NCBI RefSeq assembly: GCF_000002075.1
Contig: NW_004797633.1
Coordinates: 360,855-424,854, forward strand
From: Aplysia californica
Taxonomy: Eukaryota; Mollusca; Gastropoda; Aplysiida; Aplysiidae
Reading direction: 5' to 3'
Length of the DNA stretch: 64,000 nucleotides
A program made the position numbers and the translations under genes. Under the pieces are notes generated by a model. The model was given only the letters and a program-made list of their open reading frames with translations, ran no database searches and was not told the origin of the DNA. This document shows positions 13,497 to 28,400 of the stretch, one piece after another (position 1 is the stretch's first letter; each line of letters begins with the position of its first letter).

Positions 13497-16400
13497 TTAG
13501 TGCAGATTGATTATCCATTTTTCTGCCACATTCACACCTGGTTTTCGTATAGTGAGCACTTTGCTCTGAGCATCATATGTGTGGCCCAGCTCCATCTTCG
13601 TTCCATCTGCAGAAGAGACAAAAGAACATCGTGGGCCTGTTTATTTCATCGCCACTCTTTCATGCAAGGCAACACAGTAAGTGCATTAATATACTATGAA
13701 GACCAGTGGAAAAATGATCAGTCACAAACTCAGTATCACGTAATTATTGAACCTGGTACATTACCACAGGCACTAATTGAACTTTCATGGATTACTGAAC
13801 ACTGTCAAGCCTAACAAGGGCTCACTCCCGAGTAATAAAATTAAGTCATTTTTATATTGAAATTTCATTGATATATTTTTCAACACAATCTATTGTAGAG
13901 ATTATTGACCTTTTTGCTGGACTATATCATGATCATGAAGGTGTCAATATGCTTTTCTCCGACTCGGCAATGATTTTTTTAAAGCAACATCACGCAAGGC
14001 TTTTATAAACATTTAATACAGTATAAGAAGAAACAATTGAAAGAAATGTTTTTTTGGAGTCTAGAAATTTTGCCTTCATTAATACGAACACTTCATTCTA
14101 TTAAATAGAGAGATTTAAAACAACCCCAAGATCCATACTGTGGAGACAATTTTAAAAAACAACTAAATATATGAACAATTTTAAAGCATAATGAGACAAT
14201 CACAATATTGACATTTTGAGAAATAGTAAAACCTGCTCTAACGAGCAAATGTCCAAAACAATCACCTGTGAAAACGACCACTTCCCACTTTCCCTTTTGC
14301 ATTTTTTACCACATTGTAATAATACTGTCCAAGAGGACCACTGTTTTCCTCAACAGTGGGTGGTCTTCTTTGACAAGTTCAACTGTACTTAGTTATTTTC
14401 TAATTTTAAAGCCACAGACTACCTTGTTTGAGATCTGTCTATTCTGTTCTGTTTATAAAAATATAATATAAAGTTGAACCTGCTCTAAGGGCCACCTGTC
14501 CAAGACAATCACCTGTACTGTACAAATACAAATGACCCCTTCCCAGTCTGTCTGTCCATCTTATCCTCCCCTCGACTGCATTTTTAAAAAAGAAATTATA
14601 CTGAACTGTTCTTCACGTCTGCCTGCCTAAGACAACCACGTTGTCCTCAACAATGAGTGGCTGTCTTCGACAATTTTTTCGACTACATGACATTTTGAGG
14701 GAAGAGATTTTGGTATTGGACGAGACTTTTTTTTTTTTTTTAAAGAATATTGAAACGTTACAACTTTGACATTTGGGGTATGTCTGGTCTTGCCCTGAAA
14801 CTGTGCATAAAAAAAAAGTTATAGAACCCAATCCCAGTCATGTTGTAAAGCCAACCTACCTGGCTTCACCAGATGGATCTTTTTGGGCTCGGTGTTGACA
14901 CCAGCCACTACCACTCGCTCCAACCACTCCTTTGTGGTAAAACCTTCACCCTTGAACTTGACACTGCAGAGATTTTCATTTAAAGAGTACATCAATCATC
15001 AATGAGCGTCTTGACTAGCATGCACGCACGCATGCACACACATATACACACCCACCCATACATCCCCACACAGAACAGGTTGAGATTTTGTAAGGATGAA
15101 AATCGTAACTCTTGAGAGGTAGATGGTTTGTTTGATCGCTTGTTTGATTAAAGAGAGGCACATCAACACAATAACTGGCATTTAGTGCATGGAAAACGAT
15201 AAAATAACACAATTGGTGGGAAACAGGAAGGCCCTCCAACCCACCTAAGATGGTGAATAATATGAGTTGTAGTGGACAGTTCATCAGGGATGGACTGGGA
15301 CAACAGTGACAGTACTATGAAGAAACAAAGGTAGCAGATCACTCCACAGAGAACCAAAAAATTAAAATTAAAAAGACTAACAGAAAGTGGGGAAACAACT
15401 TCACGGGGTTCTTCAAAGATCTTTGTGATTTGATTTTTACCAAAACAGTAGAACAAATGAAAGCAGAAATTTGTTTGTGTTTTAACTCGATCAGACTGTT
15501 TAATGAACAATTTACTATGTAAAGAAATTTTTTTTAAGTTTTCAAAAACCTTTCATATAGAATCTAGGTAATGCTTATCGCTTGCGGTGTTGGTGAATTT
15601 CTTAGACAATGAGTCAGTGGGGTTGGAAAAGGAGAAAAAAAAGTGTGTGGCAGCAATATCCATTTTAGTTTCATGTGGTGCGGATTAATTTCTTGATGCG
15701 AGATCAATAAGGTACACATTGTCACTGTTAAAATCTGAGACTCCTTTTACAACACAAAATAAAGCAATGACCACGGTTATAAGGGAGAAAATACTCACAC
15801 GCAAAAAGAGCACAAAGCCATAGAGTAACAGCATAAATGCTAATTTATCTTCTTTTTCTTTATTCACAAGACTGATCGCTCTTGGAATGACAATAACAGG
15901 TTTCTAATGCTTGTTTAAGACTTACACGGTCAACTATCCCTCCACAAGTGTGCAGTCTTTCACACATTATCTTACCTGTTTTCCAGTTTGAAGTTGTGGA
16001 AAGACAGCTCAGTAAGGGCATACTGTCCATTTCTGTATCCATAGGAGTGGTAGTCGTCAAAATAGAGCTGCCCTCCTGCTTTTCCCTGTAGATGACAAAT
16101 ATTAAAAATGCCATAAAAACTGCTCACTCTGTTATATAAAGAAAACACATAAACAAAGCAAATCTCATTTTTTTCACAAAGCCTGAACTACGAGGAAGGT
16201 CATGGACACAAACATATCAATTCCTTGTACATCTAAACACTGATGTTCACGTGTGTTATTCTATCAGAGAGGTTGCAGTTCCTCATGATGAGTTTACAGT
16301 CCATTATCACAATTCCTCCCTTCCTCCCTGGGTGGACTAATCTGCAGCCAACTGAGACCAATTCAAAGAATTAAAAATTCCACAAATATTTTTAATGAGC

Positions 16401-19400
16401 TTGATGCACAAACAAATCAAACAGAGAAAACAGCAACTTTACATGTACTGAGGAAAAACAATGTTGCCAAGTTCACGTTCAAGGCAAGTTAAATGAAAAC
16501 AAAACTTCATCATGTACTGATTTTGATTTTTTTTAAAATATATATTAAAAAAAAGAAGCAGCACACACTAGCGCACCACCCAAATGCCTGCAGGGAACTA
16601 AACCAGGTCAACATACCTGCTTATCCAGGCACACAATGAGTGTGAAGGGATCGTTGTACATCAGGGACGCTGCCCTCCTGCCTCTCATCTTTCGAGGAAC
16701 GATAGATCCTCCTCGCTGGAAGGCAGGGAGCTTGAAAAAAAATTCATATGTTAATAATAAGTCCATTCATACGTTAATAATAAGTCCACAATTATCCAAT
16801 AAAAACATATACAATACAGAGCTTTTGGAATCTTTTTAGGTTTCCAACTAGCTTACTCCAGAGGCAAGTACAGAAAAAAGTTGAAAACTTGGAGGTCCCA
16901 TGCACAAGTGGCACACACTCAAGATACCTCAACAACTGAACGTAGAAGAAGGGAAAGATACTAATGATACCACCGGCTATCCTTGTAGAATTTCAAAGTT
17001 AACTCCTGTAATATCATGACAGGATATGTTAAGGGCCACTATTAACATAATTTACATCATTTAGGGGGCACATTGTTTTGAACCTGCTTGTCTGGGCTAA
17101 ACCAGCCTGAGAGACGGATACATCATCCCGGCAGAATAGAAAGATACTCGATTGAAAAAATCCTCCACACTTAAAGTTTAGTAAGGGTTTTACCGCGCTC
17201 ACAACTGCATAAGGTCATATGAGCATGCGAAACAAGTTGGTTTTATTCTCAATAGTTCACCGCACGGCCTGATTTTGGTCAATATTTCTAATTAAAAAGT
17301 TAAAATGCTAAAAATTGAGGGTAAATAGATTCTCCTCACTTAGAAATCGATTGAAATAAAACTAAAATAAAACTGACTCGACATGAACACTTCATACCTT
17401 AGAAAGTGGAGCTTCCACATTCGCTTCCTGGCGTCCAGGGTACGTCTTATAAGTGTCGATGTCATACCAAACCTGAATATATTGAAAACATAATTAGTCT
17501 AATTAGTCTGAGTTTCTGATAAACTAACAGAGCACAGTAATGATACCTACGGACATAATTCTGTGGTCCCGTTTTTTTCAAAGACAAAGTTCAAAACATA
17601 TTGGGGGGAGGGGGATCTTATCTCATACAACTCGCACTCCAGAACAAGGAAAGCATACAAAATAAAATCCAGCTCACATGGCAGACAGTAATCATAACTG
17701 GCCCCTATAAATCAACCAGTCCAATCATTCATACATGGCAATAACAGCTTCCAAGTGAATGATTTAAGTTTGAAAAGCTGGGTTTACAAGTGATGATGAT
17801 GTCAATCTTATTTTTTTAAACTTACAAAGTAGAGACTGCCTAACATCTAAAACATAGATGCGCAAGTTAAAAAATTCGTCTTCACTGATTTCTAGTAGAC
17901 AGAAATCCATCTTCTGATGGCTTGCTTTCATTCATGCTTATCTCCATGCTTCACTTTCTGGACAGAATCCAATTGTATTTTGAGAGCAAAGAAAAGGTCA
18001 TTCAGTGCTAGAGACAGACAGACATTAGTAAGAGAAATGGGAAAAAAAAGTAGCCGCAACTGGTAGCATTTTCCAACTGCTTGCATCAAATTTATGACCA
18101 CTGCATTTTTATAACTCAATTAATGTCTAACTGCGACACATAAAATGATTGGTTCAGAAGAACACCCATTAACAGCAAAGTAAGCACAAATGCCGTTTCT
18201 CTGGTAACAGTTTTCCAAAGGGACATATTTACTCCGACATGCACAAAGGAAAACAAAGCTTACCGTGTTTTCTCCTGGGAAGTAAACGGCAATGTCCGTC
18301 TGGCCCTGGTCAACAACAGGCTTGACAAGGATGGCATCACCTGCGTGAGACAGAACAAACAACAACCTAGTTAGTTTTAGTAGAGATTTTACGGTGCTCG
18401 CAATTGCATAAGGTCATAAGAGCGCCAGAAGATTAGAGGTATTACAAGAGAGTAACAAACATAAAAAAGAAGAAGGGGAGATAAGGATGATAGATGTTTG
18501 ATAGGAAAGAAGGAACAAACCACACCAGACCACCCGCCAACCATCCACTTAACAACAATCTAACACTTGCATTCTCACACCTTTAACGCAACTAAACAAG
18601 AGTCACTATGGCGAAAGAACTGTTGGGGTAAAGACAAGCAGATCGACACAATAACAGTCATTTAGTACTTGGGGAAAAGTAAGACAGACAGAGGAAAAGA
18701 AAAGAAGCAGGACTAGGACCTAGGAGTGGTGCCCTCCAATCACCCTTGCGAAGGAACTACTCCATGATGCAAAGACTACTCACCTACATACTCAAAAGTC
18801 TACATTTTTTTAAAGTAAAGCTATACATGGCAGTTCCCTGACTCAAAGGTGAATTAAAAATATGAGAGGGGGGTTCTCGTGGTTTAGAGGTGCGGCGTTC
18901 ACTTCTCATTCAATAGGTCCCGAGTTCGAAACCAGACAGCGACTGAAAATTTCCTTCTCTGAAATGTTCTCCTTTCACCTCCTTTCCTGCTCTCTAACCA
19001 TCTTCTGTTATCTGCTTTCGTCTCCACTTTCTTCCCCCCCTCCCCCCTACTCTGAGCTCCTGACTCTTCTGCAGCCTTCCTACTGCGACTGCTTGGCTCC
19101 GTCTTACTGCTGTCTTTCAGCCAAACCCCTGATCTTAGGTAAGATCTAACACCTTGCCTCCTCAAGTATAAACGAAGAATCATGGAGGCTTCGTGTGCAA
19201 GTTGTACACGTTAAAGATCCCTTGGTGGTCCTAATATCAATAAGAGTTAGCTTTGGTCAAATTAATTCCGACCATACTAAAAATGATTAATGTGTCCTGC
19301 GCGCTCATATGACCAGATGCAGTTGTGAGTGCTGTAAACTTATCATAACAAACAAAAGACTACTCGTCTACATAAGTCTACATTGAGAAGTTGAGATATA

Positions 19401-22400
19401 CATGGCAGTTACCTGACTCAGAAGAGAATTTAAAATATGAAAAATCATACAGTAATCTATATAAAGTGGACAACTGAAAATATTGGTGAGAGAAAGAACA
19501 CAGGAAATAAGCACATTTACAGCCATGTTTTAACAATGAACTGAATTTTTAAAAAGATAACACAGCAAATTTGTCCCAAGGAATAGAAAATACTACTGTA
19601 CCCATCAACCGCCGGAATATTTACAGGTACAATAAACTCACTTCTACAACATGCAGAGGACAACAAAAGGTTCTTTTTTTCTTTTGCTTTCAGTCCCTTT
19701 TCTATGTGTATGAATTAATGAGGTTTTGAAAGTATGAAAAAAAGGTATTCGTGTTCCCATTTTCAGATCGTTTTCATAATAGCTATTCTACAAAATAACA
19801 TTTCTATATCTTGATATTTTTGCAACAACTGCAACACATGCAACAGAAGAGAAGACCACATAAGACATGCATTTAATGAAGGAGAGGTATTAACAAGCTT
19901 GTTAACTTTTTCAAAACCCAAGTAGACATCTAATATTGTAATATGAAATTGTCTGACAACGAACAAAATTACATTGAGTAGGACTGGACTCAATTTGGTG
20001 CACTTCAGTATAAATCAGTTAAAAAGACTCTTAATCCTGTTCCTGTACTGTTCAGACACTATAGAAATGCATGTGCAGGGACAAAAAATTTACAGATCAT
20101 ATTAAATACATTTTGTATCAAGAAGTCAGGCAAAATCCAAACAATTTAATGTGAATCACAATTTCTGTATTTATACAGAAAGAGTGGACCTCTGGGTCAA
20201 GTGTATGTGATAAGACTTTAAAATTCAAAGACGGTGCTGTGAAGTCTGGCATAGTCGCCAAGCCTGTATTCAATAATAAAGCACTCACCCAGAAGATACT
20301 CATCGTCCATGGCAAACACGTTGGTCTCCTTAGGGTACTCCATCCAGATGGCTCTCATGACGGGCATGCCAGTGGTCTCCGACTCATGGAACAGCTGGTA
20401 CCAGAAGGGCAGGTAGGTGTAGCGCTTCTTGATAGCCTCCCGCGCCACCACCATGTACGCCTCCGGCAGCAGGTATGGCTCACGGCGTTTTGTGTCGATG
20501 TGGGCATGGGCACGGAAAAATGGTTGGAAGACTCCAGCCTAACAGGAAAAAAAGACATAAGAAGGGTAGACAGAAGATGTTCTGACACTGGATGGGTTCA
20601 ATTCTAAAACAGCATAATCATCAACAACCGGTGCCTTTCTTAAACATGGCATTTGTCCTAAATTGAAAAACTAAGTAATTTTTTGGCCAAAGAATTCAGC
20701 TTTTCAAACAAATCACATCTAGAGTGAGTTTTTTAGTTTTAGTAAGAGTTTTACGGCACTTGCAACACAATAAGGTCATATAAGTGCTGAAGATTAGAGG
20801 TGTTACAAGAGAGTAACAAACACAAAAAGAAAAGGAGGGGACATAAAGACAATAGATTTTTTATAAGAAAGAAGAAGCAAACCACACCAGAGCACCCGCC
20901 AACCACCCACTAAAAGAAAGCAACGATACAGCCACATCCACATTATACATAATCATCTAAAGTATTCATTAAAAAAGTACTTGTCTTACAACGGTGAACT
21001 CACCTGGTACCACCTCGTCAAGAGCTCATTGTCAGGATTCTTGAAGAAGCCTCCGACATCAGCACCAGAGAAATGTATGCCAGCCAGATTCAGAGACAGC
21101 ATCATCGGTACGGTCATCTTCAGATGGCTCCACTCTCCCATGTTGTCTCCAGTCCAGACCGCACCTGAGAAGGGAATAGCCATTGTTATAATACAGCGTT
21201 GTGACAAGAGTGATATAATGTGATGCTCTGACCTGGGCCTATCTTATTTGTTTACTATACAACATGAAACTGTCGAGGCAAACTTTTCTCTTTTTTCAAT
21301 CAATATTTCATTTACCTAATGATTTCTAATTTGTGAACACAGAAATAAACACAGCTTTTTGATTTTCAGGTCCACTTACTTGTACTGTGGACCACCCTCA
21401 TTCAAAACAAAAATATGTATTCGTCTGAGTTTGGCATATCAGAGATTAATCTATTCAAATATTCCCTTGTACCTTCTTTGTAAGCTGTAAAATAATATAG
21501 GAATGGTCATGTCAACTATTAGTTTAGTGATATCAAGCATTTTGAATAAAACTGGCAATTGCAATTCTGACAGATTGACACAAAGGCAAAGGAAACACAC
21601 ACTTTCTTTAAAAAAATGTTGAGAAAACTTATATCATGACATGACCTTAAGTTCAAAGACCTTCGATCATGTACTTGGGTATTGTCTAACAACACACACA
21701 CAACAACTTACTTGTCCTCTGGCTTCCAGCGAAGAAAGCTCTGGTCAACACAAAAGGCCTCTCCTGGTAATTACTTCTTTTAAGAAGACCATCAAAAGTA
21801 GCGTCATGCTGAAAGTACCAATCAATAATACTAATCAATATTTCAACCTGTCTCTTCACCCACAATACAGTGCAACCAAATCTGAATCTGCTGAGCAATC
21901 TCTCAGCAGGAAAAAGTCCCTGAACAGCCCTGACTATCCTTTAGAAATCATAAAAGGAAAAGCTTGTACAGTTTCACAGATGCTATAAAGGGAATCAAAC
22001 CTAAAGTTCTTTTTTTTTTACTTAAGGATATTAAAACAATTTCAATAGAAACTTCATTTTCCCAGTACACATATGTATGTATATATATATATACACTGTG
22101 GAATCTACTTACAGTGAATACACTTAATCCAAACCAGCAGTTAATAGAAAGAAAATAAAATCCTGGAGGTTTTTTTCCTTAGCTGTTCGAGCAATCTCTC
22201 GAAACTAAAAATACTACTAAACCGACAAAAATGAAGCAGTCCTGCAGATTTCAGTATAAGAGGACTCCATTGTATATTTACTTCTTACATTTGAGAGAAA
22301 AGAGCAGTAACAATTTTAGAAGACAATAAATAAAAAGCCACTGACCACTAGCTTTCCAAACAGGTTGTGGACCTCTCGGTTCTCTCGCCCAGACAAATGT

Positions 22401-25400
22401 TTTACGTCCTTCGGAAAAGTTATTTCAGGCGCATTGAACACCGAAGGTTCGTTCATGTCGTTCCACACAAAGAGGTTATCGGCCGTGCCAACATACTTGT
22501 CCAGGGCAAACTGATCAGCCCACCAGTCACGCACATGCTTCTCCATGAAGTCAGGCCAGCTGGAGGAACCTGAAGAGGTACAAAGAGGCAGAAATACAGT
22601 AGTAAGTACTCCCTTGAATATCACGATGATGAGGGTTATCTTCATGAACCTCTTATATAATAGAATAAAATCCAGAAGCAAAAATAATATATTCATTACG
22701 CATCTTGTGTCTTCATAAACTCTTCCTACACTCTTATAAACCTCTCCAGTGCTCTCAAAAACACTTTCAATTCAGAGCATGAAAGACCAATGGTATTAAA
22801 AACATTTAAAATTTGTATATCTTGGTTAGTCATCTTAGTCTCCCAATAGCACTTCCCTGGTTTTCCTATTTCTGACTAGGAAAAAAAATGCAATGTACTG
22901 AAGCCATTAAATGTGAATAATGTTAAGACAGGGATTTTGTCAAACTTCTTTTCATTTTCTTAAAACAAGATTTTCTACTTTGTTGCATTTCCTTTAAAAA
23001 AAATTTAAAAACATTCATAAAGTTTATTTAATGCCCCTTGAAAATTTTACAACATTTAAAAAAATTACCCTTTCCATTTAAATGATGAGAGAGGACACAA
23101 AAATTAGAAAGACATGTGTTGAAGTACCAAGCTCGGTTAGAAACTTAGAACCAGGATCAGTGTGAAACTCGGGAGAACCAACTCAAGGTTAAATTCAAAG
23201 AATCAAGCTCAGCGTGCAACTTGGAGAACCAAGCTCATTGTGAAACTCGGAGAACCACGCTCATTGTGAAACCCGGAGAACCATGCTCATTGTGAGACTC
23301 ATAGAACCACGCTCATTGTGAAACTTGGACAACCACTCATTGGGAAACTCGGAGAACCACGCTCATTGTGAAACTTGGACAACCACGTTCATTGTGAAAC
23401 TTGGACAACCACACTCATTGGGAAACTCGGAGAACCACGCTCATTGTGAAACTCGGAGAACCATGCTCATTGTGAAACTCGGAGAACCACACTCATTGAG
23501 AAACTTTCCTGCCAGACCCACCTGGCCAGCACCAGCCATCAAAGTCATTGCCGTCCTTGTTCTTCACCAGGAGCCCCTTGTCCCGAGCATCGCTGTACAC
23601 GCGGTAACCGTCTTCACGTTTCAGATGGGGGTCCACAATGGTCACCATCCTGCGGCCCTTCGATGAAAGGTTCCTCAGCATCTCAATGGAGTTGGAGAAG
23701 CGGCTGCCATCCCAGGTGAAGTATCTGTACAACGACAGAAAAGCAAAAGTTTAGTTTTAGTTTTATTAAAAGTTTTACGGCACTCACAACACACTAAGGT
23801 CATATAAGTGCTGAAGAAAAGATGTGTTACAAGAGAGCAACATACATAAAAAAGAAGGAGGACTTATAAGGACAATAGATGTTTGATTGGACAGAAAGAG
23901 CAAACCACACAAGAGCAACAGAGTTGCGGTATACAAGAGGCAGAACAACAGCCACATACTACACTCAATATCACAGACTATAGACCATCAATAATTTATT
24001 TATAGATGCACCAGCCATCGATGTCTTGGTGCTGTTTTGGCCTCTAAAAATTCAGGGCAATAAAAACAATTCTAATGAGTAGAAAGAGCAGACTACTAGA
24101 AGAGCACAAGCTACTGGCTGCATAAAAAGTGAATCAATCAGACAAACATGAACATGAGAAAACAAGTGCACAAAGGAGACACATCATGAACTAGTTAAAG
24201 GACACATATTTATAAATGTTTTAATTACTTTTTTTTAGTAGGGGTTTTACGGCACTCGCAACTGCATAAGGTCACATGAGCGCCAAGGGGTGGATGTCAA
24301 CAGAGAAGTCCTTACAGGGAATCGAGCTTACTCTGCTCACTTCTCTAGCTTCAACAGCACAAAGTCTGCTTCCACTATCAAGGCACCCTGGAAATAGCGG
24401 GTCACAAGAGTGTGACAAACATACAAAAGAAGTAGAGGGAAAATGACGATAGTAAGGATAAGGAAAGAAAAAGCAGCAGTTCAAGCACAGTTATGAGCAT
24501 GACATTCATGAATCATGAACCAATTCTTTTGTGTATAAGAACATTAATGTCTCCCCTTTGGGAATGGTCTAAAGATACTTCAGTCAGTAGTACAGCCCCG
24601 GGGGGGGGGGGGGGGGGGGGGGTTAATTACTTTACATGGACTGAGGTTAATCTATTTTTCAAAAATAAAGTCAAAGAAATCTGTTTACTTAAAACACTGG
24701 GCATTACACTATTATAGTTAATATATTATCACAATGATCTGTTCAATTATCACCCTAATCATCAATAATACCAGTATTTTTGTAGCAGTTATTCTTTGAA
24801 ACTGCACATAAAGCGGACCAATGTATCTTTCAAGACAAATCAGTTTGGCCCGGGGGGAAAAAAAAGTTATATTTATCTAAAAGGCGTACTTTTTAGAATC
24901 TGTATGTTCGATGTCCAGCCATATCACATCAAATGGAATGTCAAATTTGTCCATCGTCTGATCCACACTGAAAAAAAGACATAAAAAAGAACAGTAGCAT
25001 GGCAAAAAAGATTAACATAACAAGAAGATATAAGCAACCTACAACAAAAGGTATAAATACTCAAGTGCCCATACAGCAACCTAATGCTAAAAAAGCAAGG
25101 AAACTGATAACTACAAACCGCACAAAAAGTAATAAAACTGACCACAAAAAAAAATACATCTACACCTTAAAACAAACCCTTACGGTAATGAACACACATC
25201 ACAATTAAGTAATATGCCTTCCCTTTATCCAACATGAGACTAACCGTCACTGGAGTGTGCGTCTCTGAACAGCACTCTTATAACCCATACTCAAAAAACA
25301 GAGTGAGGAGGAGCAAATAGTCTTTGTTCATATGAGCTTATCGATTTATTACTTTCTTTGTAAGGACGATATAACCCTGTATCATATGTTAGCTTTTGTA

Positions 25401-28400
25401 CATGAGAAAGCAAGAAAAATATTCCGAAAGGTAAAAAAAAAAGTGTATTTTTCTCTTCTCCTTTCCCTCTTTTTCATGCATTCAAATACAATACATTCAC
25501 TTACTTTCTCACATCGTCTTGGTCATTGTAATTCCATCTGCATTGGTGATAAGCCAGAGACCACAGCTATAAAGAAAAAGAAAATATGCTAGATTTATCT
25601 TGAGGTATACCCACAACATATTGCGAAATACTGACAAAAAAAAAGGTCCACGGACAGTCAAAACCATAGAGTAAACGACCAAAATTCACATTTTTTAGAA
25701 TTTAACACTTTTCCGTCACATCTCGTCTATCTGCGATGTTTACCAACCCCCCCCCCCCCGGGTTTCTTTGAATTTTCCCCCAAAATGCCTTTGCCTTTGA
25801 TGGCAAGGGTTTTTACTCTATGAGCCTTGCGATGGCAAAGTGTTAAATGATTCTGAAAAGCATTGTAATGTATTAACAGCAAGACAAGTAAATGAAACAT
25901 TAATCTAAAAAGTATAACCAGAGTAGTTATGTTTTGCACAACATAACACAAACATAGCTTTGTCGAAGTTCATGACTTAACATCTGCTGTGGGGGAACAA
26001 TTTCTTAAACTGACAACTGACAAATAAAACTGCAACAGCTGGGTTAACAAATTTCTCCCCCCAAAAATGTTTTTCAACTTTTCATTCCCTAACTATCATA
26101 AGGATTTTTTTTTAAAGTGAAAACAAACACATTACTGCACAATTTCAATGACAGCAGTACCAGATTCTAAACACACATCTCTGCAGGCAATCAGATCAAA
26201 CTGCAACACAAACAAATTTCATTTCAAACACACATCTGTGTACGCACTCACATCAAACTAATGAGTGTTTTCCTTCCACTCTTTCTTTTTGTAGAGGTTT
26301 TACGGCACTCGCAACTGCATAAGGTCATATGAGCGCCAAAAGACTAGAGGTGTTACAAGAGGGTAACAAACAAAAAAGGAGGGGAGATGAGGACAATAGG
26401 CGTTTGTTAGGAAAGAAGAAGCAAACCACACCAGAGCACCCGCCAACCACCCACTTCCACCCTTTCTCACTAACTGAACTGCAACAAACATATCACTACT
26501 TTGGGGTACAAATAACTGCAAAAAGTTTTCTTACTGGTGGCAGTGGGGTATTCCCAGTCAGACTGGCATACTGCTTGAAAATATCTCTGGGACCTGGGCC
26601 GAGGAGCACAAAGATGTCAATGATTCCATCCTCAAAGAACCAGTGGGTGTCAGTCTGAGGAACCTCATTATTTCCAGTGACAAAGTCAGCCAGATTGGAG
26701 AAAACAGACTGAAAATTAGAACAGATAACAAAGCATGTGAAAAAAGGCAGCTTTGGAGAAAAAGGACACTAGTAGTACAGTCAGGCATGAATAACTAAAA
26801 AAATACAACAACAACAAAAAATTTTAAAAACAGAAACAAAAACCAGTAGCACTCCTAAAAAGAACAGCCACACACAATATTGCCAAACAACACTTACAAT
26901 TTTAAACAAAGGTTTCAAATCAGCATGACTTACAAGTACACATAGCTGACAACTTTTCAACAAAAAAAACAACAGATTCTATGAACAATGTGTGTCAGAA
27001 TGGTGAGCATTGGCCTGGCAACCCCCTCCAAACCCTTCACACGCAGTTTTCTCCATTCAATAAATTCAAGCTATTCAAAGCAAAATGCTGCAGCAAATGA
27101 TCTCTCCAATTGACTTGTGCGTTTCATTTGCATTACTATTCGCAAACTGTGTTTTTTCACTCATTGAGGACGCGCGTTTTTCATACTTGAAAACAAACTG
27201 TTTTGGGATACTTGAAAAGAGCAAAGAAGCATAACTTCTTTATTTGCACGAATTTTTCAGTTCCGTTTTCTTTATCCACACCTTTAAAAGGCAGGCTGCA
27301 AAATGCATACTGAGAAACATTTAAATTCATATTTTAAATTGCATGTGTTGTCTTTGATCCTCTACTGATTGGACACACAAGTCTGCTACGTCCTTAAAGA
27401 GTTACGGTCCCAAAATTTTTTTCAACATCGGCATGTCTGTGAAAAGCAGCAAAAGAAAACTGAGAATACATGTATTCCTTTACAAAAACAGAACTTTAAA
27501 AAATGCATTAAACATGGTTTTTTACATCCCGGTTGGAAGCTATGAAAAAGAAAGGAGACTGCTTAAATTAACACTCACTTTATCAGCAACATTGGAGTGG
27601 ATGTCAACCCAACCCTCAGCAGCATTCTGGAAGAACACACCTACTGTGTTTTTTTCACTGAAATTGAAATGGAAAGAAAGCGAATTACAACATCATGAAC
27701 CTGGCAAACGAAACAAAACTATTTCTGGTGCACATCCTAGAACTTTGAATCGTACGGAAGGTTAAAAAGGCAATATTTCGGTGAAAACAACCAAGACTAA
27801 GCCCATCAATGCTAGGCCAGTTGTGATCTATATAAATGATAAGGAGACCAACATCTGTGGAGTATAGATGATTGAGTAAAAGACTTTCTATGAAATGAAT
27901 GACACGTCTTTCACACCTTGTCTCAACATTCAACATCTCCTTGTCACATTTATTCATTATTTACAACAAAACAAAACATTTCAAACTGTTTGAGGAAAGA
28001 GAAGCATATCAACACAATACACCTTGTCACACCTTGTCACACCTTGTCAACAGTGTTGGGGTCACTACAGTCGGAACATGTCCCTCTCTACTCTCCCCCT
28101 CTCTACAGGATCCATCCCGGAGTCTGTCTGCTTATAGTCCCCATCATAATCTAGTTGGAGATCCGTCGGACTGGTCTGCACGGGTGGCTGTGTTTCCGTT
28201 CTCCTCTTTAGATCCCCTTCTCCTTCAATCAACACAATAATCATCATCTAGTGCAGGGAAAAGGGTGAGATAAGACCTATCAGCTGCACTCTCCAATCCC
28301 CCATAACCTAAACATGCTAATGCTGCAAAAACTAAACACTGCACATTGCAAAAAACTAAACACTGCACAGTGCAAACGCTTTTGTAAAATATCCCACTTA

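Noticed and set aside
23223-23506. CRISPR-like array
   Set aside because: The units are directly adjacent without spacers, and the setting is an animal intron; this is a minisatellite.
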